A stretch of 16,860 nucleotides of DNA, taken from assembly GCA_946405115.1 (NCBI GenBank), contig CAMJGB010000015.1, positions 1 to 16,860 of the forward strand. The letters are read 5' to 3'. The notes under the pieces were generated by a model, which saw nothing but the letters and a program-made list of their open reading frames with translations, did no database searches and was not told the DNA's origin. The translations under genes and the position numbers were made by a program. The stretch comes from an uncultured Clostridia bacterium (GTDB lineage: Bacteria; Bacillota; Clostridia; Saccharofermentanales; Saccharofermentanaceae). This document shows positions 1-7,717 of the stretch, in pieces (the first letter of the stretch is position 1; every line of letters begins with the position of its first letter).

Positions 1-306
1 GAGGATCCAAGCGGTAAGTGTTGTACCGATATCGGATCCGAATATTACTCCGACAGTCTGAGTCAGTTCCATGATGCCCGAGTTAACAAAACCTACGAGC
101 ATAACTGTCATTGCCGAAGAAGACTGAATAGCAATTGTGATCAGGGCACCAACGAGAAGACCCTTAGCAGAATTGGCGGTAGCTTTCTTGAGAAGTTTCT
201 CAAGTCTTCCTCCGGCAGTCTTCTTCAAAGACTCCGAGAGCAGATGCATTCCGTAAAGGAAAAATGCGAGTCCGCCAAATAAAGTTATAAAAGCAAATAT
301 ATCCAT
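1..306 (-). CDS. Na/Pi cotransporter family protein, N-terminal part (gene runs off the window)
   Basis: This is the first 102 codons of a membrane transporter that continues beyond the window edge. The predicted start MDIFAFITLFGG leads into a hydrophobic helix. It is followed by the family signature QSSSA (residues 61-65) inside a second hydrophobic segment, and by GSDIGTT (residues 90-96). These repeated QSSS and GT-x-IGTT elements are typical of the Na-dependent phosphate cotransporter family (NptA/YjbB type), which moves phosphate across the cytoplasmic membrane. Many bacterial members carry a C-terminal PhoU-like domain, which cannot be checked here. No Shine-Dalgarno sequence precedes the ATG at 306, and a near-consensus promoter ends only about ten bases upstream, so the transcript may be leaderless. 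The substrate is inferred from the family; phosphate export rather than uptake is possible. Confidence 0.88.
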   Translation of the reverse strand, partial: MDIFAFITLFGGLAFFLYGMHLLSESLKKTAGGRLEKLLKKATANSAKGLLVGALITIAIQSSSAMTVMLVGFVNSGIMELTQTVGVIFGSDIGTTLTAWIL

Positions 307-315
307 ACATTCATA

Positions 316-344
316 ATTATAATGTCGATAATAGCGTTTGTAAA
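316..344 (-). promoter_or_regulatory. Sigma-A type promoter of the Na/Pi cotransporter gene
   Basis: On the minus strand TTTACA (344-339) and a perfect TATAAT (321-316) are separated by 17 bp. Transcription should start near position 309, about three bases before the ATG at 306, leaving no room for a ribosome binding site. Confidence 0.75.
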
Positions 345-361
345 ACAACGAAATTTAACAC

Positions 362-377
362 ATAGACCGCCGTCTAT
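362..377. repeat. Short inverted repeat upstream of the Na/Pi promoter
   Basis: ATAGAC (362-367) and GTCTAT (372-377) form a 6-bp dyad around CGCC. It lies about 18 bp upstream of the -35 box of the transporter gene, so it could be an operator. It could equally be a weak stem downstream of the tRNA transcript. No poly-U tract follows on the minus strand. Confidence 0.35.
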
Positions 378-435
378 ATATATTCTCAAGACTACTGATA
401 TTAAGGGATTTTGCCAATCACCACACCCTTTGTTA

Positions 436-514
436 CGCCAATTACTCCCCCTTCGAAGCGACCTCCGCAGACGCTGCGCGTCGAGGACTCGAGCAAGAAG
501 GGGAGTAATTGGCG
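436..514. repeat. Long hairpin (15-bp perfect arms) overlapping the tRNA-Arg 3' end
   Basis: The arm CGCCAATTACTCCCC (436-450) is the exact reverse complement of 500-514. One further CTT/AAG pairing follows after a single-base bulge. The enclosed 49 bases contain smaller dyads (CCTC/GAGG, and CGCAGACGCTGCG). The right arm contains the encoded CCA, the discriminator base and one acceptor-stem base of the tRNA. No T-run follows on the minus strand, so this is not a standard intrinsic terminator. It may be a palindromic dispersed element, an integration scar, or a 3'-trailer structure of the tRNA precursor. Confidence 0.8.
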
Positions 515-584
515 CCTCCAACAGGAATCGAACCCGTACCAGCAGTACCGGAAACTGCTGTTCTATCCATTAAACTATGGAGGC
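510..584 (-). tRNA. tRNA-Arg (anticodon CCG)
   Basis: The minus strand folds into a full cloverleaf of 75 nt including an encoded CCA. The acceptor arms are GCCTCCA and TGGAGGC, and the D arm is GTTT/GAAC around AATGGATA. The anticodon stem GCAGT/ACTGC encloses loop TTCCGGT with anticodon CCG. A four-base variable loop follows, and the T arm is ACGGG-TTCGATT-CCTGT. The discriminator is G and the encoded CCA occupies 512-510. CCG reads the arginine codon CGG. Confidence 0.96.
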
Positions 585-596
585 ATTACCACAAAA

Positions 597-605
597 ATTA
601 TATCA
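597..605 (-). promoter_or_regulatory. Extended -10 promoter of tRNA-Arg
   Basis: TGATATAAT on the minus strand (605-597) is a TGnTATAAT extended -10. It predicts a start near 590, about six bases upstream of the mature tRNA 5' end. The -35 region is poor (GCAGAA at 17-bp spacing), consistent with reliance on the extended element. Confidence 0.65.
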
Positions 606-636
606 CAGGGCAAACGACCTTCTGCCCGGACATAGA

Positions 637-662
637 AAGAGCCGCCTCACCGGGCGGCTCTT
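637..662 (-). terminator. Intrinsic terminator of the coiled-coil gene
   Basis: A GC-rich stem of about 10 bp, AAGAGCCGCC paired with GGCGGCTCTT around a six-base loop, begins 23 bases after the stop codon at 685. On the minus strand it runs into TTTCT, a short U-tract. It separates this gene from the tRNA promoter. Confidence 0.8.
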
Positions 663-684
663 ATCTTCATAGAGTAAGTAAGTA

Positions 685-2019
685 TTATTTACCGGCTGCC
701 TTAGCAACCTCTTCAGTCTTATCTTCAACTACAGGCTCAACCTTAGCAGCCTCTGCTGTGGCCTCTGCCTTAAGTTCTTCCTCTGCCATCTTCTGGAGCT
801 TAGCCTTCTCAGCTGCAAGCTCTTCAGCCTTCTTAGCCTCAGCAGCTGCCATCTCTGCAGCGGCTCTGGCCTCTTCTTCTGCCTTACGTGCAGCAGCCAT
901 TGCCTCTTCAGCTCTCTTAGCAGCAGCCTCTGCCTTCTCTCTGGCCTGAGCAGCGGCGATCTTAGCCTCTTCCTCAGCCTTCTCGGCAGCGATTCTGTCG
1001 TCTTCTTCCTTCTTCTTCTTGTTAGCAAGCTCGTAAGCTTCCTGAGCCTTCTTTGTTGCTTCCTTAGCCTCTTCAGCCTTCTGAGCTGTATTCTTGGCAA
1101 GCTCTTCAGCATGAGTAGCGGAATTCTTAGCTTCCTGCTCGAACTCCTCTGCAGCCTTTCTTGCCTTCTCCTCAGCAGCAACTACTGCAAGTCTTGCATC
1201 CTGCTCAGTCTTCTTCTGAGATGCGATCTTCATTGCATCCTGAGCCTTAGCGATTGCTTCCTGAGCGATCTTCTCAGCCTTTGCAGCCTCAGCCTGAGCA
1301 TTCTCAGCAGCTGCGAGAGCTGTGTTGTACTCTTCTTCAGCGACCTTAGCCTTCTTGGAAGCTTCCTCTTCGCTCTTAACTGCAGCTTCGCGAACTTCGC
1401 CGGACTTCTTAACAGCAAGTCTTGCCTCTTCTGCCTTGGATGCAGCACTCTCAGCTTCCTTAACAGCACGATCCTCGCGCTCCTTAGCCTGATCGAACTC
1501 AAGCTTAGCCTTCTCAGATGCGATAGTAGCAGCTGACTTGTTAGCTGTGTTCAAAGGCTTTATAACAGGGCTATTGTTGTTCGCAACACCCTTGTTGGGC
1601 AGACCTGCCTGATTCTGCTGGTCGTCCTTCTTCTGCTGTTCTGCAGCAACTGCCTGAGCACGATTGATTGAAGCTGAAGGCGGACGTCTGATAGGCGCCT
1701 TAAGACCAACGGGCTGCTTTCTCTCGTTCTCTTCGGGTTTCTTATCTTCAGGTTTATCTGAATTCTTATTATTAGGACCGCCTGACTTACGTGATTCTTC
1801 CATAGCCTTACGAGCTTCGATCTGAGCTCGTGCAGCTGCAGCACGCTCCCTGGCGTATGATGCTGCAGGAGAATCTATAGCAGAGTTATTACGACCCTTG
1901 GAAGAAGGTGCACTTCCGGGTCTGTTTCCCGATACTTCGCCAGACATTGACAATTCAACGGCGGGCTTATTAGAGCCGTCGTCTCCCTTGCCTTTAAAAA
2001 CATCCAGTATACCAGCCAT
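685..2019 (-). CDS. Alanine/glutamate/lysine-rich coiled-coil protein, function unknown
   Basis: I chose the ATG at 2019 (444 aa, starting MAGILDVFKGKGDDG) because GGGGTGG lies a few bases upstream. A longer reading from a TTG at 2037 would consume that ribosome site. The protein has no signal peptide or membrane helix, and no Cys or Trp that I can find. Residues about 1-50 are Ser/Gly/Asn-rich. A short Ala/Arg helix lies near 50-75, and a Pro/Lys/Asn-rich disordered stretch covers roughly 75-160. A continuous low-hydrophobicity helix rich in A, E and K (motifs such as AEEAR, KAEEA, AAAEA) runs from about 165 to 425. The pattern resembles TolA-like or structural coiled coils, but composition alone drives such matches and no function should be assigned. 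It has its own promoter and terminator, so it is a single-gene unit. Confidence 0.85.
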   Translation of the reverse strand: MAGILDVFKGKGDDGSNKPAVELSMSGEVSGNRPGSAPSSKGRNNSAIDSPAASYARERAAAARAQIEARKAMEESRKSGGPNNKNSDKPEDKKPEENERKQPVGLKAPIRRPPSASINRAQAVAAEQQKKDDQQNQAGLPNKGVANNNSPVIKPLNTANKSAATIASEKAKLEFDQAKEREDRAVKEAESAASKAEEARLAVKKSGEVREAAVKSEEEASKKAKVAEEEYNTALAAAENAQAEAAKAEKIAQEAIAKAQDAMKIASQKKTEQDARLAVVAAEEKARKAAEEFEQEAKNSATHAEELAKNTAQKAEEAKEATKKAQEAYELANKKKKEEDDRIAAEKAEEEAKIAAAQAREKAEAAAKRAEEAMAAARKAEEEARAAAEMAAAEAKKAEELAAEKAKLQKMAEEELKAEATAEAAKVEPVVEDKTEEVAKAAGK

Positions 2020-2070
2020 GACTTCCACCCCATTCAAACATTACAAAAATAAAATCTAACTGATAACTAA

Positions 2071-2098
2071 ATTATACTTTGTAAACAAATTATTTCAA
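2071..2098 (-). promoter_or_regulatory. Promoter of the coiled-coil gene
   Basis: Minus-strand TTGAAA (2098-2093), a 16-bp spacer and a perfect TATAAT (2076-2071) predict a start near 2064 and a leader of about 45 nt before the ATG at 2019. No convincing terminator lies between the upstream mfd stop (2139) and this promoter, so read-through from mfd is also possible. Confidence 0.7.
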
Positions 2099-2138
2099 GT
2101 CTGTTTCCTAAATATATACATATTGACAACGTATCAAG

Positions 2139-5100
2139 TCAATTTGACGGTTTTACGGCCTTGTTTATAAGGATATTAAGTATGTTAATGGCATCCGCAG
2201 CGGTCCTGCTTCTGTCCTTGTCGCGTGGTTTGTAGTGAAGATAAGGCTTACCCTGGGCACAGAACATGATCCTGCCCTGGTATTCCGGCACCCCGAGGAG
2301 GATGCTTACGGTCTCGAAGTCAGCTTTTCGATCGGATGCGAAGTAAAGAAGCACGCCCGTGTCCTTGATGCAGACGCGCTCGAAGCCCGCCTGACTCGCC
2401 AAAGTCTTGATGAGAGCGACATCCGTGAGGAATACGAACTGCTTGGGAGGCTGGCCGTAACGGTCCGTAACCTCGTCGAGCAGATCCTCCGCGTCCTTCT
2501 CGGATGCGATGGAGCCGATCCTTCTGTAGAAAGCCATGCGCGAAGCCTCGTCTTCTATATACGAAGGAGGTATATAAGAGTCGAAGTCAATCTCGATGTT
2601 AGCCTGCAAAGGAATCTTGAACTCGGTGTCGCCCGTCTCGTTCAAGTGCTTGATCTCCTCATCGAGCATTCTGCAGTAGAGCTCGTAACCGATGACGTCC
2701 ATCTGTCCGTGCTGCTCAGCGCCGAGCAGGTTACCCGCACCTCTTACCTCGAGATCGCGAAGTGCGATCTTAACACCGGAACCAAGTTCCGTGAACTCGC
2801 GGATGGCCATAAGGCGCTTTCTCGCGTCGGAGTTCATCTCCTTCTCGGGCTTATATGTAATGTATGCGTACGCCTGACGGTCGGATCTTCCGACTCGGCC
2901 CTTGATCTGGTAAAGCTGGGACAGTCCGAACTTATCCGCCTCCTCGACGATCATGGTGTTAACGTTCGGCATGTCTACACCGGACTCGATGATGGTCGTG
3001 CAGACAAGGATATCAGCCTCGCCCCTTATGAAGGACTCGACTATCTTCTCCATCTGGTTCTCGCTCATCTTGCCGTGAGCATATGAGACTCTGACGCCAG
3101 GCATCAGCTCTTTAAGGTGAGCTGCTACTGTATCTATATTATTAGTGCGGTTATGAAGCCAGAATACCTGACCTCCTCTTGAGATCTCACGAAGACATGC
3201 CTGAACGCAGATCTCCTCGTCATACTCCATTACATAAGTCTGAACGGGACGGCGGTTCTGCGGAGCCTCCGACAGCATCGAGATGTCACGGATGCCCGAC
3301 ATGGACATGTGCAAAGTACGGGGAATCGGCGTCGCGGTAAGAGTAAGCACGTCGATGTTTGCCCTCATCGCCTTGATCTTCTCTTTGTGGTTAACACCGA
3401 AGCGCTGCTCCTCGTCGACTACGAGAAGTCCGAGCTTGTTCGGAACAACGTCATCGGAAAGGATTCGGTGAGTGCCGATTACGACATCGGCCTTGCCTTC
3501 TTCTATATCCTTAAGGTTCTGCTTCATGACTGCAGCGGGAACGAATCTTGAGAGAAGAACTACCTTTATAGGGAAGCCTCCGAGTCTCTCCTTGAAGTTA
3601 TCGTAATGCTGCTGGGCAAGAAGCGTGGTCGGCGCGAGCATAAATGCCTGCCTTCCGTTCATGACACACTTGAAGATGGCTCTGAAGGCAACCTCCGTCT
3701 TACCGAAACCGACGTCTCCGCACAAGAGACGATCCATCGGGATAGGCGATTCCATGTCCTTCTTAATGTCGGCGATTGCTGCTGCCTGATCCTGCGTCTC
3801 TTCGTAAGGGAAGTACTCCTCGAACTCTTTCTGGTAGGAGTCGTCGGGACCGCATGTGAAGCCCTTGTTCGCGCGTCTTACCGCATAGAGCTTAACGAGA
3901 TCGAAAGCGAGCTTCTTAACTGAAGACCTCGCACGCTCAACATTCTTCTTCCACTCCTGCGAATCGAGCGACGACAGCTTGGGTTGCTTGCCGCCGGGAC
4001 CGACGTACTTGGAAAGCTTGTCGATCTTATCTACAGGAAGATATATGACTGCGTTCTTCGCATAGTTTATCTTGAGGTAGTCCTGGGAAGACTTGCCCAT
4101 CTTGAGGTTAACGATACCCTCGTAAAGACCGATACCGTGAACGTCGTGTACAACATAGTCGCCGGGAGCAACGTCACCGAAGAAAGTGATTCGGGCACCG
4201 CCGCTTTTCTTCTGCGTATGCTTCTTCTCACTTCCGAAAATCTCCTGCTCACCGATAAGAACGATTCCTGCAGCAGGGTACTCGAATCCGGCAGGAAGCG
4301 CCTTGGACAAAATGCTGATGTCGATGCCTCCCGCAAGCATTCTGTTTCTGAAAGAATCGCATCGGGATGTACCGGTGATCATGAAGATGATCTCGGAAGA
4401 AGTTGAGCCTCCGCCGTTACGGATATAGTTAATAAGAGCGTCGTCTCTTCCCACCCAGTTCTCGGATGAAAGTCCGGGACAGTTTACGGTAACGCCGCCG
4501 GGAAGTCCGCTTAAGGACGACTTCAGACATGCAAGTGTAACTGCGCCTCCGAACTGATCCAATGCCTTCATGGCATCAGGGGCTTTGAATATAGAATCGT
4601 ATGCACAGGAAGGAGACTGACCTAATTCGTATGCGCTCTTGATCCTCGCACTGAAGTCAGAAGTATAACCGTCCATACGGCTTCGTCCTTCGGAGAACTC
4701 GTCCACGAAGAGCATCATCTTGGTCTTGTTCACGTAATCGAGAATGCTGTTCGGCTCATCGTAAAAAACACCGATCCATCTTCCGAGCGCGGTGATCCTC
4801 ATGCCCTGTCTTATTGCATCGGCATCTGCACGCGAATACCTCTCAAGAAGCTCGCCTATCGATTTACTCGAGGACGAATTCATCTTGTTAATATCAGGTG
4901 CCACTTTATGCAGCATGTTATCCGCGACCTTTCCTCTCTCCTCCACTCCGAAAGTGTGGATGAAGGCAGGACAGATCACGACTTTCTTCATGCCCTCGAT
5001 TGACCTCTGGTCATCGGGATTAAACGTCTTAATCTGATCTATCTCGTCGTCAAAGAAACTGATTCTTACAGGCTGGTCCATGTCGGGCGGGAATACATCT

Positions 5101-5651
5101 ACGACATCTCCCCTTGCAGAGAACTCGCCCTGCTGCGATACCATGCCGACTCTCTCGTAGCCTCTCTCGCTTAAGTCTGCGACGAGCTTTACGGGGTCGC
5201 AGTTTTTGCCTAAGGTGAGCTTGATGAATTTCTTTTCGAAGTGAGAGGAAGGCGGCATCTTGTTAAGAAGTGCAGGTGCGCAGATTACTGCCGCATCCAT
5301 GTCAGCTCTTACTATCTTCGAGAGAACTCCCGCGCGCTCCGTCTCGCTCTCGTGCGAAGACGCTACTGCCGATACAAGTGACAGCTCGGCGGGCTTTAAT
5401 ACAGGGATGTCGGAACCTGCGAAAGGCGCGAGGCCGCCGATCATGGCTTTCGCTCTCGTTACGTCAGAAACGATAACTACCGGGATCTTGTCGTACTTAT
5501 AGGAAAGTGCCGCGATAAGGTAACCCTTCTGCTGCTCACAAAGTCCCGTGATGTTAACGGGTCCTCCTTTACGCGCAGCCTGGTCAAAAGCTAAGATCAG
5601 GTCCTTGTCCTGATCGATCTTGCCGAGAAGTTCCTTAATCTCTTTTTCCAT
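2139..5651 (-). CDS. mfd: Transcription-repair coupling factor Mfd
   Basis: At 1170 aa this has the usual full length of Mfd, the DNA translocase that displaces RNA polymerase stalled at lesions and recruits UvrA. The N-terminal part (to about residue 470) corresponds to the UvrB-like region. The RNA-polymerase-interaction domain begins near residue 493 (GDYVVHDVHGIGLYEG). The RecG-like motor follows: Walker A GDVGFGKTEVAF near 645, DEEQ near 744, LTATPIPRT near 770, TTIIESGVDMPN, and QIKGRVGRSDRQ near 915. The TRCF-type C-terminal domain closes the protein. All helicase motifs look intact. The ATG at 5651 lies inside the end of pth (17-bp overlap) with GAGG about 11 bases upstream, which implies translational coupling in the glmU-pth-mfd operon. 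Confidence 0.98.
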   Translation of the reverse strand: MEKEIKELLGKIDQDKDLILAFDQAARKGGPVNITGLCEQQKGYLIAALSYKYDKIPVVIVSDVTRAKAMIGGLAPFAGSDIPVLKPAELSLVSAVASSHESETERAGVLSKIVRADMDAAVICAPALLNKMPPSSHFEKKFIKLTLGKNCDPVKLVADLSERGYERVGMVSQQGEFSARGDVVDVFPPDMDQPVRISFFDDEIDQIKTFNPDDQRSIEGMKKVVICPAFIHTFGVEERGKVADNMLHKVAPDINKMNSSSSKSIGELLERYSRADADAIRQGMRITALGRWIGVFYDEPNSILDYVNKTKMMLFVDEFSEGRSRMDGYTSDFSARIKSAYELGQSPSCAYDSIFKAPDAMKALDQFGGAVTLACLKSSLSGLPGGVTVNCPGLSSENWVGRDDALINYIRNGGGSTSSEIIFMITGTSRCDSFRNRMLAGGIDISILSKALPAGFEYPAAGIVLIGEQEIFGSEKKHTQKKSGGARITFFGDVAPGDYVVHDVHGIGLYEGIVNLKMGKSSQDYLKINYAKNAVIYLPVDKIDKLSKYVGPGGKQPKLSSLDSQEWKKNVERARSSVKKLAFDLVKLYAVRRANKGFTCGPDDSYQKEFEEYFPYEETQDQAAAIADIKKDMESPIPMDRLLCGDVGFGKTEVAFRAIFKCVMNGRQAFMLAPTTLLAQQHYDNFKERLGGFPIKVVLLSRFVPAAVMKQNLKDIEEGKADVVIGTHRILSDDVVPNKLGLLVVDEEQRFGVNHKEKIKAMRANIDVLTLTATPIPRTLHMSMSGIRDISMLSEAPQNRRPVQTYVMEYDEEICVQACLREISRGGQVFWLHNRTNNIDTVAAHLKELMPGVRVSYAHGKMSENQMEKIVESFIRGEADILVCTTIIESGVDMPNVNTMIVEEADKFGLSQLYQIKGRVGRSDRQAYAYITYKPEKEMNSDARKRLMAIREFTELGSGVKIALRDLEVRGAGNLLGAEQHGQMDVIGYELYCRMLDEEIKHLNETGDTEFKIPLQANIEIDFDSYIPPSYIEDEASRMAFYRRIGSIASEKDAEDLLDEVTDRYGQPPKQFVFLTDVALIKTLASQAGFERVCIKDTGVLLYFASDRKADFETVSILLGVPEYQGRIMFCAQGKPYLHYKPRDKDRSRTAADAINILNILINKAVKPSN

Positions 5652-6180
5652 TGACGATATCCTCTACAGCCTTGCAGCCTTCACCAAAGGAATCATACAT
5701 CGTCTGTCTCAAATCCTTCGGGATGTCGGAAAGCACGAAGGAGATAAGATCTGTTGTCTCAGGTACAGGTCCCGTTCCTATGCGGACACGCGGAAATTCC
5801 TGCGTATTAAGATGCGCTATAACGGACTTCATTCCGTTATGCGTACCGGCGCTGCCCTTGGATCTTACACGGATCGTGCCGGCAGCGATATCAATGTCAT
5901 CGTAAATTATGATTACGTGCGACGGGTCTATCTTGTAGTAATTCGAGAAAGGACCTACGGCTTCACCCGAGTTGTTCATGAACGTCTTCGGCTTCATCAG
6001 GAACACATCGTGACCGCCGATCTTGCCCTTACCGAAAAGCGCGTGGAACTGCGTCCTCTCAAGACGGATTCCGTACTTCTCCGCAAGCATATCGACTGCG
6101 AGGAATCCGCAGTTGTGCCAATTGTATGCATACTTGTCTCCGGGATTGCCGAGTCCCGCGATAAGCCATGTGTCGGACAT
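5635..6180 (-). CDS. pth: Peptidyl-tRNA hydrolase
   Basis: The 181-aa product matches the usual Pth length. Pth cleaves peptidyl-tRNA released from stalled ribosomes and acts in the cytosol. Visible signatures are LIAGLGNPG at the N-terminus, the catalytic His in WHNCGF (H22), FLMKPKTFMNNSG, YDDIDIAAG, and GSAGTHNGMKS. Two positions look unusual compared with well-known Pth sequences: a Trp where Arg or Lys normally precedes HN, and GTHN where GGHN is typical. The catalytic Asn, His and Asp-containing motifs remain, so activity is expected. A strong GGAGGTG (6197-6191), inside the end of glmU, serves this ATG, and the gap between the genes is only seven bases. Confidence 0.97.
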   Translation of the reverse strand: MSDTWLIAGLGNPGDKYAYNWHNCGFLAVDMLAEKYGIRLERTQFHALFGKGKIGGHDVFLMKPKTFMNNSGEAVGPFSNYYKIDPSHVIIIYDDIDIAAGTIRVRSKGSAGTHNGMKSVIAHLNTQEFPRVRIGTGPVPETTDLISFVLSDIPKDLRQTMYDSFGEGCKAVEDIVNGKRD

Positions 6181-6187
6181 CGGTTAA

Positions 6188-7597
6188 TTACACCTCCGAA
6201 CGGCGTGTATCGAGCTTGATGTAGTTTGCTCCGCGGAGACGGTTCTTCTTAGCTACCCAGTCAGGCTTATTCTCCTGCTGTGATCTTGCGATACCGAGGC
6301 CCAGTGCAGGAACGTCCTTGTTGATCGTTGAACCTGCAGCGATGTAGGAATCGTGACCCAATACAACAGAAGCGAGGATGTTGGAATTACCGCCGATGAA
6401 GACGTTATCTTCGATAGTACATCCGACCTTATCAACACCGTCGAAGTTACAGGTAACAGTACCGCAACCGAAGTTAACGTTCTTACCTACCTTCGAGTCA
6501 CCGATGTATGTGAGGTGTCTTGCTCTTGTATACTCATCAATCTCGGAACTCTTGATCTCAACGTATGCGCCGATCGTTACATGATCCTTGATGAGTGTGC
6601 CGGGTCTTATGTGTGAGAAAGGTCCGATGCGGCAGTCAGATCCGATGATGGACTCTGTTGCAACAGACATGTCGATAACTGTTCCGTTACCGACCTGTAC
6701 TCCGTCGAGTCTTGTATTCTCACCGATGATACAGTCCTCACCGATGATGGTGTTGCCCATAAGTCTTGTGCCCGGAAGAATGATCGTGTCTCTTCCGATC
6801 TCAACTGCGGAGTGGATCCAAGTGTTGTCTTCGTCTACGATCTCGACACCGTTCATCATGTGCTTTCTCAAAATTCTCTTGTTGATGATCTTAGATGCCT
6901 GCATGAGCTGGTATCTGTCATTAACACCAAGTGTATCCTCGAAGTCGCAGATAACAGAACCAACAACACCGCCGTCCTTGATCAAGATGTCGATAGTGTC
7001 TGTGAGGTAATATTCCTTCTGCGCATTCTGTGCGGAAAGTCTTCCCAATGCGGAAAGAAGAAGTGATGTCTTGAACACATACATGGAGGAGTTGATCTCT
7101 CTTATCTTGAGCTCGTCCTCGTTGCAGTCTCTGTGCTCTACGATTCTTAAAACGTTACCCTTCTCGTCTCTTACAACTCTTCCGTAACCTGTCGGATCTG
7201 CTGCGGAAGCAGTTATGACAACTGCAGCAAAGTCACCCTCTTCCATGCTCTTCAAAGCCTTCTCGATTGTGCCTGCAGAAACCATCGGTGAATCACCGGG
7301 AAGTACGATTACATATCCGCCTCTTCCCTCAAGGAAAGGCTCTGCCTGCATGACAGCGTGACCTGTGCCTAAGCGCTTCTCCTGGAAGACATAAGCTACG
7401 CCTTCACCGAGTACGTCGCGGATCTCTTCCTGCTTATCACCTACGATGTAAACCTGCTCCTCGCAGCCCGCTTCGCAAAGCGCATCATAAACCCACTTTA
7501 CGATCGGCTTACCTGCTACCTGATGTACTACCTTGGAGTGAGCAGACTTCATTCTCTTGCCGTCACCAGCTGCCATAACAATTGCACATATATCCAT
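6188..7597 (-). CDS. glmU: Bifunctional UDP-N-acetylglucosamine pyrophosphorylase / glucosamine-1-phosphate N-acetyltransferase
   Basis: GlmU acetylates glucosamine-1-phosphate and then uridylylates it to UDP-GlcNAc, the precursor of peptidoglycan and teichoic-acid linkage units. The start at 7597 (469 aa, MDICAIVMAAGDGKRM) is preferred. An upstream in-frame GTG at 7633 would lie before the predicted transcription start. The N-terminal Rossmann half shows the nucleotide loop AAGDGKRMKS, then LPGDSPMV and PTGYGRV. From about residue 250 the protein is a left-handed beta-helix of hexapeptides (for example IIGEDCIIGENTRLDG) with the acetyltransferase motifs HIRPGT, YVEIKSSEID and YIGDSKVG. Length and domain order are standard. 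It heads an operon with pth and mfd. Confidence 0.98.
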   Translation of the reverse strand: MDICAIVMAAGDGKRMKSAHSKVVHQVAGKPIVKWVYDALCEAGCEEQVYIVGDKQEEIRDVLGEGVAYVFQEKRLGTGHAVMQAEPFLEGRGGYVIVLPGDSPMVSAGTIEKALKSMEEGDFAAVVITASAADPTGYGRVVRDEKGNVLRIVEHRDCNEDELKIREINSSMYVFKTSLLLSALGRLSAQNAQKEYYLTDTIDILIKDGGVVGSVICDFEDTLGVNDRYQLMQASKIINKRILRKHMMNGVEIVDEDNTWIHSAVEIGRDTIILPGTRLMGNTIIGEDCIIGENTRLDGVQVGNGTVIDMSVATESIIGSDCRIGPFSHIRPGTLIKDHVTIGAYVEIKSSEIDEYTRARHLTYIGDSKVGKNVNFGCGTVTCNFDGVDKVGCTIEDNVFIGGNSNILASVVLGHDSYIAAGSTINKDVPALGLGIARSQQENKPDWVAKKNRLRGANYIKLDTRRSEV

Positions 7598-7635
7598 AAT
7601 TTTGTCTTCTTTCGGAAGTAATGATTTGTTCACTA

Positions 7636-7644
7636 ATTATAACA
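7636..7644 (-). promoter_or_regulatory. Extended -10 promoter of the glmU-pth-mfd operon
   Basis: Minus-strand TGTTATAAT (7644-7636) is a TGnTATAAT extended -10, and no good -35 is present. The predicted start near 7629 gives a leader of about 32 nt to the ATG at 7597 and excludes the upstream GTG at 7633 as a start codon. Confidence 0.65.
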
Positions 7645-7665
7645 AACATTAAAAGGCTTGTAGTG

Positions 7666-7671
7666 TATAAT
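7666..7671 (+). promoter_or_regulatory. -10 element of the nucleotidyltransferase-carboxypeptidase operon
   Basis: A perfect TATAAT faces the gene at 7718, with a predicted start near 7678 and a leader of about 40 nt. The -35 region is weak. It lies back to back with the glmU promoter in an 84-bp divergent region. An AAGGAG ribosome site at 7706-7711 serves the ATG at 7718. Confidence 0.55.
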
Positions 7672-7717
7672 AATTTAAAATCGAATTATAGAGTCAAATG
7701 GATTTAAGGAGATTGAG

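Noticed and set aside
509..949. 146-codon plus-strand frame starting in the tRNA region
   Set aside because: It runs through the tRNA, a terminator and the antisense of the coiled-coil gene; its Ala/Ser-rich sequence is a composition artefact.
1111..1536. Ser/Leu/Cys-rich plus-strand frame opposite the coiled-coil gene
   Set aside because: Antisense of Ala/Glu/Lys-rich codons gives Ser/Leu/Cys-rich frames automatically. There is no ribosome site or promoter.
2105..2145. Terminator between mfd and the coiled-coil gene
   Set aside because: Only a weak TTGAC/GTCAA dyad with a ten-base loop and no clear U-tract is present, so I do not call a terminator.
2235..3086. 283-codon open frame on the plus strand inside mfd
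   Set aside because: It is antisense to the helicase motifs of mfd, has no ribosome site and no recognisable domain. It arises from the codon bias of the real gene.
5620..6219. 199-codon plus-strand frame across pth
   Set aside because: It is antisense to a well-conserved Pth sequence and the end of glmU, with no support of its own.
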